From contig CM060104.1 of NCBI GenBank assembly GCA_030522415.1, positions 16,625,229-16,689,228 on the forward strand: a stretch of 64,000 bases of DNA, in the 5' to 3' direction. Shown in pieces: positions 53,001 to 64,000 of this stretch (positions are counted from its first letter, which is position 1; every line of letters begins with the position of its first letter). This DNA comes from Channallabes apus (lineage: Eukaryota; Chordata; Actinopteri; Siluriformes; Clariidae). The notes under the pieces were generated by a model that was not told the DNA's origin, ran no database searches, and saw only the letters and a list, made by a program, of their open reading frames with translations. The translations under genes and the position numbers were made by a program.

Positions 53001-54489
53001 TTGCTTTAAAAAAATTTAGAGATTCAATATTAATCTGTCTTCAGTAATATTCAGGTCAGGGTCACAGACGATACAGGGTCTGTTCTGAAAGTGCTCATTT
53101 CAAGGTGGGAATACACCCTGTTTGGAACACCAGTCCATCACAGCTGGAGAAGTTTAGTGTAGAAAGTTGTCTACGGAAAACCTGACCTCCAAAAAAAAAA
53201 GAAAAAAAAAAAGAGACAATTTCTTTATAGAGAAAACAAATAATTCGATTATTTAGTCAATTATTAATTAATAATGACTAAAATATTTACACTTTACGAG
53301 ATTTGAATTTAAAGTATGATTCAAATAAAACTGTGAGACACTTTTGATTAAAAGCATCTGAGTGTCAAGCCTCATTAATTACAAACAACACAGCATTTGA
53401 GCAAAGTAATTAATTAATCACTTTTAATTAGATGAAAACACAATGATCCTATTGTTTGGGTAGGCGCCTGTTTAGTTAAGGCAGGAAATTACAGTCAGGA
53501 CCTCTGTTCCACACTGGCTGAGGTTGAATAATTGAGACATTGAGGTATATGTTAATTAGATGTTTAGTGTTTATGCACTTCCAAACTGGTGACTTTTCTT
53601 AACTATTGATTTCAAATCCTAAGTGGAGGGAAAAGGTGCAACAAAAGTGAAAAGGCATTGTGCTGATTTTAGTGTATAGCCTAACTACATAGTGCCAATA
53701 CATAAATGACTGGAGGAACAGTCTTAGCATAATAGAGGCAAATTATTAAGGCTACGCACAGAGGTATGTGGAATGAATACATTATCTGGAAAATCAGTTT
53801 CTGTTGAAATGGAAACAAAAGAGAAATGTTGAGCATTGATGCCTGCATTAAGATGTCTATCCAGACCAAAGCACTATTGTTGTGCAACTGTTTTGCTCTG
53901 TTATGAAAATTCTTTTAGTTAAAAGTTAAAATACAAACGCTTTATATTAAGATATATATATTAGTCATGCCTTTTCACCTTCATCATATTTTAGGGTTTT
54001 GTGTCACTGAATTATTAACTGTATAACACTCCCTGTGGGAGATATTCAGCGCTTTGCTATATTTATGCATTTCAGCCCCTTGATCAATGAGACGTTTGTG
54101 CTTTCTCTATTCTCTCCGTTTTATTGTAATGCTTTACGAATCACTTAAATCGTCTGTGGAGAATCCAACTTTGGAGTGACTCTTAATGGTTTTTCAACTG
54201 GTTTTAAAATAGAGTAATGGTGTACATCTTGTTACACATTTCATTTGATTCTTCTGCTTGTCTTTTGGCACTTTATTGCCTCGGTTTATTTCTTTTAATA
54301 GCTAGCATACTGAAAAGATTCAGAAAGGAGAGGAGATACCATTTGTCTTCACTTTGTAGTGACTTTGAAGGAGAGATTGTGCCATAAAGTATTAGAAATA
54401 TATATTTTTCACAATATCTGTGTCCCTGAGTTTTTTTTATTTGTTTTAATATTTTACACTTTTTAGCAAGAACAATTAGAGAACTCGCT
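48606..54489. other. intergenic, AT-rich; enhancer-like blocks
   Basis: No coding sequence recognised. Contains (TA)n at 50014-50075, A-runs at 52520-52541 and 53191-53212, and two homeodomain-motif-rich stretches (52640-52790, 53230-53560; see findings). Confidence 0.5.
50014..50075. repeat. (TA)n microsatellite
   Basis: About 60 bp of TA followed by two ACTGTATATG units. Confidence 0.95.
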
Positions 54490-54718
54490 ATGTACTATAT
54501 TCACTATATAAAGTATAGATTCCGTTTGCATCTAACCAGATAGTTAGTCTTGAATGTTGTGTACTTACTGTTTATAACTGTGTATAACATGTTACATCGT
54601 TCTCCATAAATAAAATGTAGAATGTTGTTATGTATGTCTGTACTTTGAAAGTCACCAACAGCCGGAATTAAATTCGTTGTGTGTATCAACATACTTAGCC
54701 AATAAACCTGATTCTGAT
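54490..54718 (+). mobile_element. CR1/L2-type LINE 3' end
   Basis: Ends GTGTGTATCAACATACTTAG then CCAATAAACCTGATTCTG followed by an A-rich run, the familiar 3' tail of a fish LINE. No coding part remains. Confidence 0.6.
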
Positions 54719-56664
54719 TTAAAAAAAAAAACTTGACAACACAAATTTGACCATGTATGAAATATCAGCTTAATCCTATGTCTAGTTGAATGGACTGAAA
54801 AGTAACTCTTTTACTGCATCTGCCTATGCATTCATTAAATTATAAAGATATATCATCAGAATATAGTGTGGAAACGATTTCATTTGTATACCTGACCCCC
54901 ACCTCACTGTTTCCATGTGTGAGGATATCTTGATTACATACCCATATACCATGGTTAAATCTTTTTTAAAATCTTTATTTTTGGATGTCTGTTACTGGGT
55001 GAATTCTTATGGTTCTTGATGTCTGTGTTGATGAAATAGAATTCATTTGAATGAACTGCTCTTTAGTGGAAACCTTGAACTTCAAAGTTATATGCTGTAA
55101 AAAAGAAAAGAAAAAGAAAAAAGATTATGGAATGGCATTTTCCTTTATCTTTCAATCCTTACAGCTGAATGTGAATGGTGTTTTTAAGTGTTTATACACG
55201 CCTCCATCAAAATAAGTGCGCTGTAACATAAAAAGCCTTGGATTCGAATTCTTATCCAAAAAATGACTTTAGTTTTCATGACAAAATGATTTCAGGGTTA
55301 ACTTCAGTAACTATTCTGTTTTCTGTAGTAAAAATATATGGTTTAGTATGGAAATGTAACAAGGTTTAACTGGGAGTTTAAAACATATATAAACTACATT
55401 GTGCTGCCAAATAGGCAAAGAGTTAGGTAATCTGTGTGGCCTTTTAAAGGGAACACCTCTCGATTTAATGATTTCACAATTTCATAGGGAAGTGTTGTCT
55501 TTTACAGCGCTGTTATGGGGTGGCCTTTCTGCTCCCAGCAATGCCTCTCAAGCACCCTGTCATTTCTCACATGTTGACTTTTAAAACCGCAATGACGGAT
55601 GGCTTTGCTTTCGTGGCCCCAAATTAAACTGGAAATGGTATCACTCAAAGTTTCTCATATTACAGAAATCGGTTGGCAGCCTATAAAATGGATTATGGTG
55701 CCTCTGTAGCCCTCAGATTGAACCCCAGCCCTTCTGTTGCATATTTAGATTATACCTTCCATAAATGTATATGGGTTCCTCTCTCTTCCACAGCTGCTTT
55801 GTAGCCATTAAGAGATGCGTGACTCCTGGAGATCATGCTGCAGAAGGGCTCGTGGAATTCTAATAATGTTTTGATGCTGTTATATTTGTGGTTGTAAGAT
55901 ATATTCCCGTTTTCCCCCCCAAAACTCTCAAAGATTAAAGGACAAGCTGTCTGCACATGAAAAGATTTCTCTATTACGGAAGACTGACACATTCACGAAG
56001 ACGAATGCTTTCCCATTGTTCATGACTATAGGCTTCAAGAAATGAAATATGCTTCTATAGTTCAAAGAAATACAGCATTGTCTCTGCAAATAAATCTGTG
56101 CATATCTCTGTTGTCAGTCCAGTAAAAGCAAAAGGTGTGTTTAAAATATATATTTTCAAATGACAGTTGCATGATTAAAAAGAGTGAGGGCCAGAGGAAA
56201 AGGAAATGGCCATTGTTCATCTCATTTGCTGCCCATTGATTCAGCAGAGGGCAATCACTCACTCTCACTCTCAGCATGTATATGGCCTGTAGTAATAAAC
56301 CATTTCTTACAGAGAGCACATGCTGAATTCTGTTGCTGATCATTACATTAAAAGTCCTCTTCTCAGTGTAATCTGGAACTGCACTTTGGTACTGACAATG
56401 TTTTCTTCGCTCAGTGCTGCACCTAAATTAGAAAAGCAACAACAAACTTACCATATCTAATCCAGTGAACGTTTTGTGTTTAGTGTGTGAAAGCAAGAAA
56501 ATAAGAATGACTCATTTATTACAGACATTATTCTTGGGATCTCTGAGCACTTTTCAGTCCGATGTGGCTGGGTCAGGACTGGGTCAATTCAATCCATATT
56601 GATACACTGTGACATAATTTCTCAGGCTATTAATTGTGCTGACCTGTTATCCAAGAGCCATAAA

Positions 56665-56665
<1 letters not shown>

Positions 56666-56720
<55 letters not shown>
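56666..56720. repeat. (TC)n-(CA)n compound microsatellite
   Basis: About 24 bp of CT followed immediately by about 30 bp of CA. Confidence 0.95.
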
Positions 56721-56722
<2 letters not shown>

Positions 56723-57618
56723 ATTGACCACAACAAACTCGCCTTCTCCTCATGAAATGCCGCTCTTTGTTTGAGAAGCTGTGGGAATTGCTCCGGGGAG
56801 TAGTAGAGGCACGCTGCAGTCTGCCACCACAGTTTTACAGCACAATTTTTCACTGTAAACGAAATAGATGAAGTATCAGAACACAGCACATGTTACAAAA
56901 ATGGAAAGAACGAAAAAAAAAAAAAAGAAACTCAAATTGTCCAGAGTAGCAAGGGGAGGGATGGCAACCAGAATGGCTGCGAGGCTTAAGCTGTCCTTGC
57001 GGTGGATCAGGCTTGTCAGTGTGGAAAAACTCAACAGAGGAAACCAAGACCTTAATTATTCTTACTGCAACTACGGTTGACTCACTATAGGGAGAAGGTC
57101 TTGAGTATCAACCTGACTTTTCAAACCACCATGCAGAAAATTGTGTGTGCGTCTCAGCCAGAGGTATTTTAGTGTATGTCAAATTTACATGTGCTAAAAA
57201 TAACTTCAATTATTGCAGAGCTTTGAATCTAGCATGTTCTTCTTCTTCCTTTTTTTTTTTTTTTTTAATTTCACTCCTAGATAAAGTGCACATCTGCACA
57301 AGCCATTAAGATCCTCTGCTTCACACTTCACTCCCTAAAGCTCTGATCAGTCATCCGTCACTCTCAGCCGGTACACAGCTTTGGTTTGCAGCACATTTAC
57401 AATAAGCATCACTAGGTGCTTCATCTGACATCAGAATGGATCAGTGTGATGGCTGAGGACACCAATCACCATGAGCAGTGAGGGAGAGAGGGAGGGGCAG
57501 CAGACCCATGCTGTTCCTGGCCTTTTGTGTGGGTTGAATAAGCTGCTCGAGCCTGTGATGAATGTAACTTCGTTCTCGCTGCCACTGTCTCCTGAGATGT
57601 GAACTATACAATGGACTG

Positions 57619-57619
<1 letters not shown>

Positions 57620-57708
<89 letters not shown>
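57620..57708. repeat. (CA)n microsatellite, ~88 bp
   Basis: Uninterrupted CA; the complementary TG frames on the minus strand are spurious Cys-Val repeats. Confidence 0.95.
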
Positions 57709-57711
<3 letters not shown>

Positions 57712-58376
57712 GGTTAATAGTTGTTATGCATTATATACATAGTGTAATTATTATATCTTCTAGTCATAGGAGAAATAATTTCATGAGCCTGAGCTGTTTG
57801 GAGTCGTCCTGACAATAGTACTTCGTGACACAGTAGTAATTCTGAGTCAGCATTTTCTTAGGTGTTTAACATTGGGATTGATAGGAAATTCATGCATCAT
57901 ATGCCATATGTCAGACTTACCAGCCAAACCGAAGAGGAGGGGCATATGTGCTGTAAATTACAGTGAGTTGGCAGTTGAAAGAATATGATTTTTACTTCAA
58001 AATAAAAAAGATTTTCTTCTTAGTGCTGTTACATTAGATACTTGAACATAATAAAACCCCCTACATTCTCCCAGCAGTCTGATGCACACCATGGGCTATA
58101 AGATGAGGAGGAGCTATTGATTGTCCTGCTCCAAGATTGCTATGGATGGTTCCAGTTGGATAACCTAAAAGCAGTCTACAATCATGACTGACCCATTCTT
58201 CTGGGGATAATTCCACCTAGATACTGTAGTATTAAAATCTTTTTAATATTTCATCTTTTTTGTTATAAATAGAAATGATCCTGATGCTCATACTGAGCAT
58301 CTACTCAACACACTCGCTGGTTTTGGGTTATACAGTATACAACAATGAAAAAGTAATTCTTTTGAATCCCTATATA

Positions 58377-58562
58377 CAGGTGGTTAGCACGTGACCTCGC
58401 ACCTCCATGATCGGGCCTGTTTGTATGAAGCTTGCATGTTCTCCCCGTGCACTCGGATTTCTTCCCACAGTCCAAAGGTATGCAGGCTAGGCAAACTAGT
58501 GTTTCCAGATTGCTCATAGTATGTGAGGAAGTGAGTGTGCCCTGCCCAGGGTGTACCCCACC
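58377..58562 (+). mobile_element. V-SINE fragment
   Basis: GGTGGTTAGCACGTGACCTC, GCTTGCATGTTCTCCCCGTG and CTTCCCACAGTCCAAAGGTA. Truncated: the first A-box bases and the tail are missing. Confidence 0.75.
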
Positions 58563-58574
58563 TAATTCTTAAAT

Positions 58575-58770
58575 TTTTCTCGGATTTTTGTGACCACATA
58601 CTCCTTTATAAAGGCGGCACCTAGACGTGAAAGTTCCCTTTTCCCCTGCCACTCTGACTTGCTCATTAGGGACATTAATTTACCCTGAATTGCAGGTTTT
58701 CTTTTAAGCTGCTCTGTGGACATTACCACTGTTAAAAGTGCTATATAAATACAATTAAATAGAATTTTCC
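58575..58770 (+). mobile_element. probable LINE 3' tail
   Basis: TTAAGCTGCTCTGTGGACAT then GTTAAAAGTGCTATATAAAT and a degenerate AATTAAAT tail resemble a common fish LINE ending. It directly follows a V-SINE fragment. Confidence 0.45.
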
Positions 58771-59344
58771 CTTCAAGCACAACTTACGCTTTAGCTAGTT
58801 AGCTAATGTTATGTATCTAGTTTTGCTTTGCGGGTAATTCTTTTTATGACCTTGAATAATAAGCACAGTTTCACCACAGTGGGGCAATAATGCATGTGCA
58901 CTTGTTTAGACAAGATTGAAATTTAAAATGCCTTGAAGATTGCAACATATGGGGTGTTTTGCACAAAGACCTTCATCAGCTGTTCAAGCAGGAGGAATTA
59001 GGGTAAATTACAGCACTGATTTCAGTACTTGAAAAAATAACCGTTGCATAAGTACGAGTTGTGCAGTGTTTTCAACCATTTATGTGTTTTGTAACAGCCA
59101 TTATCTGTCTTTCGTAGATCCATGTTCCACCCTTAATTTGACTTTTTTTTTTCTTGTGTGAATAATAACCCAGCCAGCTTTATCACTTACATCTGGCCAC
59201 ATACTGCTATGGAATAATGCTGATGAACTCATTTGAATCTCGCTGTCAGAACACAGCTACAGCTCAAAGCAGATGAAACCAAATCTTAGGTAAAGGAAGA
59301 ACCAGAACACAGCGTTTGCAGTATCTTCTTTGTCTTTCGTCTGT

Positions 59345-59818
59345 TCCCTTTCAGGGGTCGCCACAGTGAATCATCTGCCTCCATCTAACCCTATCCTCTG
59401 CATCCTCTTCTCTCACACCAACTAACTTCATGTCCTCTCTCACTGCATCCATGAATCTCCTCTTTGGTCTTCCTCTAGACCTCCTGCCTGGCAGTTCCAA
59501 CCTCAGCATCCTTCTACCGATATATTCACACTCTCTCCTCTGAACATGTCCAAACCACCTCAATCTGGCCTCTCTGACTTTATCTCCAAAACATCTCACA
59601 TGGGTTGTCCCTCTGATGAACTCATTCTTGATCCTATCCATCCTTGTCACTCCCAAAGAGAACCTCAACATCTTCAGCTCTGCTACCTCTAGCTCTGCCT
59701 CCTGTCTTTTCTTCAGTGCCACTGTCTCTAAGCCGTAGAGCATCGCTGGTCTCACCACGGTCCTGTACACCTTTCCTTTCATTCTGTTTGCAGTATAAAT
59801 ACCACATATATTTGGCAT
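59345..59818 (-). mobile_element. RTE-clade LINE, C-terminal reverse transcriptase fragment
   Basis: A 155-codon open frame reads GKVYRTVVRPAMLYGLETVA, RFSLGVTRMDRIKNEFIRGT, ARLRWFGHVQRRECEYIGRR and RSRGRPKRRFMDAVREDM, ending in RWRQMIHCGDP and stop. These are the conserved terminal blocks of fish RTE LINEs. The catalytic RT core is upstream and absent (5' truncated), and the 3' tail holds TGTGGCGACCCCTGAAAGGG. Confidence 0.9.
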
Positions 59819-62296
59819 AAGGTTAGTTACATGCGGACTAGATTCTTAATGTTAAATAGATGATTTCTGACCCAAAATGCACTTGCTTTATGGACTTTTT
59901 CATAACATGATCCTTATGTGACTAATCCTGTGCCATCTGGTTCAATTTCTTCATGTTTTACTCTCCATGAATAAAACAAGATGTAAAGACAGTATATCTT
60001 TATGCCGAATGCTAAAGTTTACTCGTGCTAGCAAGAACTGGATATTCAGTATATACCTAAACAGAGCACAGAGTGTACCATACAAGCATTTAAACATTTT
60101 GTTGAATTAACAGGACATGGAGTGTAAATAAATTTACTCTACAATATAACGAGAAATCAGTCTGCACTTTGCCTGAGAGCTTGTCTGACAAACAAAACTC
60201 ACCCAATAGAGGGCTACTGTTCCCTGTAGCGATATAATCCTCTCCACATGATTTAATACACTAACATAACAGCATCTGCTTTTGAAAAACTGTTATTTGA
60301 ACAGCCGGAAACAAGAGTCAACCATGGGGGTGTGAGGCATGATGTTTCATTTGTCATTAACAACAGTAAATAACAATGAGACTACACTGCACTGCAAATA
60401 TTTAATGATCTATAAATAGTGGAATAAACAGGCTGTCATGTCTACTCTCTGGAGACTTATGGTGTGCAATGGCCATAGAGAGGAGCTCCAGATTTTTTTC
60501 CCCCCTTTTTTTTTTGCTGCAGACTCAAGAGGACTACTGTGACTGTGCCGCAGTCATATTAAACAACAGCTTGTCTAGAAAAATAAGCTCTAGGGCTGTA
60601 GGTTCCCATCTCCTGCTTCACGCCTGTTTCACACTTGCGGACCCTTCAGTATTTCAGTCAAATATATGGTTTTGTTTATGACTTCCTTACTGTCATTCTT
60701 TCTTTTCTTTCTTCCTTCCTTCCTAATTTGATAGCAATATGTTCCGTCACACTTTCTTTGAATCTCATCAGTGCATTTCCTCCATTGCTGCTGATTGTTT
60801 ACAACAGCAAGCAAATTTTCCAGAAATTAGTACATCCCCTGCGATGCATCATCGAATGTGGTGCTCAAGATGAAAGCTTCGGAAACAGCCAGTATAACTA
60901 ATGGGCTTATTATAGTGTACAGCTCTCTCATGTACTCAGAACTGCTGTGACGGTGTGTGTACATTCTAATGGGGGTCTGCATCCCAGTTAGACTCCAGCA
61001 GAGCACCACACACAGATCTGCTATACAGGTTGCCAATCAGCATAACCCAGAGAGATGGCTAATAACTTCAGCAAGCTATTGTCTTAGCACCAAGAATCCC
61101 TGAATGAATTTTGGTGGCATTCACTTTGGAATATAATATGGTTTATGTCTTATTATAATCATTTGAGAGCAGTTATGATGTTAAATAAAAGACAAGATAT
61201 TTAATATTAAGACATTTATTATTATTATTATTATTTTTTATGAATGTTTGTTTAGAGGCAGAAAGAAAGAATCAGAAGAATGATACCGAAATGGAAACGC
61301 TCTCCAGCGTGTCTCAAGTACCCTTGAGTAGATCTCCTTTGGGCCTGTCATGGCATTCCTCCTGCAGAACATACAGTTGGTCCCATGTGTTGCGCTACTG
61401 ATTTGAAAATTACTGGCCTGCATATTCACACCATCTGTTCTGCTAACTGCAAGACCAAGCACCACTTCTGCACTGGGAGAAGAGCTTTAGGCTAGTCTTT
61501 ACATTAGGGTAAGAGAGGAATGACCACAGCAAACTAATTGATATTTCATTTCACAGTAATGAAAGGTTTATAGGTCAGAACAGAGGCTGCATTAAGTAAA
61601 TAAGATTACGGCTTATTTGCTGTGAGAAAAAAATTTTGCATCTCTCAGTAGAAAAGACTTTGAGAACTGTCCCAGGCAGAGATTTTGTAATGTTTATCTG
61701 AATGGTCTTTGGATTTGATCGCATCAACAATATTTTAAAAAGTTACTAATCATATAAGAACTCTTACTACAGTACATTTACAATGTGAAGAAATACTGTA
61801 TAAACCATTTACCCACATAGAACCCGCATATATGTATACATATGTAACATTATGTCAAAATTAAAATGCACATTTGTGTATGTGTGTTTTTATCCAAGTT
61901 TCTCTGTCTGTCTACCCCTCCTTCCCTCAGCATCATACTGGCTTGTTATCCATTGGCGTGAGGCAGAGTGTGACAGCGCGCTAATCCATGTGGATGTGTG
62001 CTGCTGACCCTGTGATGTTCCTGCCTGCTGCGTCTGCTGCAGAAGCTTGGCCATTTCTCTCTTTTTCCCTCTCTTTCTCCATTTCTCTCCTTTTTGCTAC
62101 AAATATATCAGCCAGCATATGGTGCCTCAATCAGCCATACAGCACACAGAGAGGCTGTGTTTGTTAGTCAGACACACAGAGCCTGTGAGTTTGTGGAAGT
62201 GATTTGCTCTGCTCCTCTGGCTGGTTCATTACCTGGGTCACTGTCTGCTTCCCGCTCGGCTGGATCACGGCCAAAAGTGTGTCACCGAAGAGTGGC

Positions 62297-62302
62297 ACGC
62301 AC

Positions 62303-62383
<81 letters not shown>
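62297..62383. repeat. (CA)n microsatellite, ~85 bp
   Basis: CA with early CG interruptions (CACACGCACAC), then pure CA. Confidence 0.95.
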
Positions 62384-62386
<3 letters not shown>

Positions 62387-62816
62387 CTTGATAACTTTCT
62401 GTAGTGTTAAGAGACAGGTCCATTTGACATTTCTCTACAGAAGAAAGAATTTACTTTTGTCTCTGGTTTTGTTCACTTTTTCAGTGCCTCATGTTCCACA
62501 TTTTGAAGGTAAACCACAGTTTATAGAACCAACCTGAGCCTTCATGGGCCGAGTGGAAGAAAATTGTGTATAATTCTGTGAAGTGTCTGTTTTAACATCA
62601 TAGATGCGAAATATTGATGAATAAGAGAAATCTAGAGCATGGGACTGTGTTAGGTTGAGGACAGAGACTATGTTGCACAATGCCTGGCAAGCGGTGCCAC
62701 ATACACCATAAAACAAGCTGAGACTACATCTAAACACTTATCGCAAAATGTACAGAAATAGAAACACACTCATGCCCATCATCGTCATGGAAACTGAGTT
62801 GATGGTAGCAGGGAAA

Positions 62817-62843
62817 AACACACACACACACACACACACACAC

Positions 62844-62914
<71 letters not shown>
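62817..62914. repeat. (CA)n microsatellite, ~95 bp
   Basis: Pure CA with a single AACA interruption at about 62842-62845. A third CA tract follows at 63014-63057. Confidence 0.95.
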
Positions 62915-62918
<4 letters not shown>

Positions 62919-64000
62919 GAATGCGACAAGAAAAAGTTATTTGTAGAATCAGTCAAAAGTGCTGGCTTTTTTTCAAATAAATGAACCCCTGCCCCCTCTA
63001 AAACATATGGACAAACACACAAACACACACACACACACACACATGCACACGCACACACCACACACGCATACGCACAAGTGGTTCTAGCTGTGGACAAACA
63101 ACCACAGCTCCCTCTTGTGGAATGAACTTTCAAACATTCATTCATGTCATATGCATCCTTTTCTATCAGCTGTGTAAAGATTAAAAAAAGGAACATTAGC
63201 AATCTCTGTACAACTCTTCTAAAATGCCAGTGTGAAGCCAGTGCGTACCCGAATTGCCAGCTACAATAACATCTCTGTGCCCTCAGGCCTCCTGCAGCAG
63301 CTGGCCACTAATCACTGACAGATGACAGGGCTGTTAATTAAAGATAATCTAATAAACCTCAATCCATATGGCTTTGCTCTGATCACTGTGCAGTATATTA
63401 TTTTAATCCCACAGTAAAGCATTCGATCAGCTCTGCATGTGACTTGTGCGTATGTCTAACCATATGATCTAATATCTACCCATCATGAATCAGGAATAAC
63501 ATTAAGAAATTGTTTTTAATTATGCTTTAAATAAACATAATAATCAGTAATTGTGGTGACTTATTCATTAGAATTAATTAGTTTTTATAACTACATTACA
63601 CAAATAAAAAAATAAAGTTGTATGTTTTCAATACAGTCTGCAGAAAGTTATTGACAGCACATAATGTAATAATGTTTATTTCAAATTCAGAAGCACAATT
63701 TTTGTCGGTGATGAATACATATGACTTAGGTATTTCCCACCAACCTTAATAAATACTTAATAAAAAGTATTAATTTATTTATTTAATTCTATAACTTTTA
63801 GTCTATTTTTAAACTGCTATTCTGCACTTAATCCAGCTAATTTGATGCTTCCTGCTGACTCAGTGTGTAACAGGAGAAACCTCAAAATTTATTGAAAAGG
63901 TTTCACCATGTCCAGTGTTGGAAAAACCTTGCGTAAGCAAACCAGTGTCATTCCGAAACATGTCATTTCAATCCTATTTCTTTCATGCCACACGCAAACA

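Larger units (their letters stand above)
54719..58376. other. intergenic, microsatellites only
   Basis: Holds compound (TC)n(CA)n at 56666 and (CA)n at 57620. No gene or transposon recognised. A T7-promoter-like match lies at 57079-57095. Confidence 0.5.
59819..64000. other. intergenic, CA repeats, no gene seen
   Basis: Three CA tracts (62297, 62817, 63014). 63300-63450 carries TGACAG and TAATTAA motifs. No exon-like segment with family resemblance. Confidence 0.5.

Noticed and set aside
57431..57710. ~90-codon Cys-Val frames
   Set aside because: Created by the (CA)n tract at 57620-57708.
62094..63202. Frames of 147 and 154 codons with Thr-His or Val-Cys runs
   Set aside because: Produced by (CA)n/(TG)n microsatellites.

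Overview
The window is vertebrate nuclear DNA, almost certainly from a teleost fish. It holds one intron-rich host gene in AT-rich DNA, long (CA)n, (TA)n and ATTT-type microsatellites, and many relics of Tc1/mariner and hAT transposons, tRNA-derived V-SINEs and L2/RTE-type LINE tails. There is no bacterial gene organisation.

The only host gene I can support is a neuronal polypyrimidine-tract-binding protein gene (ptbp2 family; a/b paralogue not resolved). It lies on the minus strand from a promoter near 40,560-40,700 to a poly(A) region near 24,750-24,950. I reconstructed fourteen coding exons with matching phases and GT/AG boundaries. They sum to 1,521 nt, giving 506 residues plus stop and four RRMs. 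The gene keeps the 34-nt frame-shifting exon (28760-28793) that is the regulated poison switch of vertebrate PTBP2, behind a long CU-rich tract. Its 3' UTR carries miR-124 and miR-133 seed sites. Exon 7 has a duplicated 3' splice site whose upstream copy would add an in-frame stop.

Everything else is intergenic or intronic. Left flank (1-24,700): an inverted-repeat element (1.4-2.1 kb), a Tc1 relic with an hAT MITE inside it (5.4-6.5 kb), an L2 LINE tail (8.3 kb), Tc1 relics (9.4-11.5 and 15.7-16.7 kb), another inverted-repeat element (13.3-14.3 kb), a V-SINE (17.0 kb), a nested MITE pair (17.5-18.2 kb) and an RTE-tailed SINE (22.9 kb). ptbp2 introns: intron 8 holds a LINE tail and a ~260-bp (TA)n tract. 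Intron 1 holds an internally deleted hAT element (38022-39109) that could still encode, in two spliced exons on the plus strand, a BED-finger protein with the hAT C-terminal tail. Right flank (40.7-64 kb): LINE tails, two tRNA-Glu-like genes, a diverged pair of unclassified repeats, Tc1-like and V-SINE copies, an RTE reverse-transcriptase fragment, large CA repeats, and several homeodomain-motif-rich stretches that look like conserved enhancers but need alignment to prove.

ptbp2 in a gene-poor, repeat-rich neighbourhood fits its known position in a vertebrate gene desert. All family assignments were made by reading translations and motifs by eye; no database search was run.
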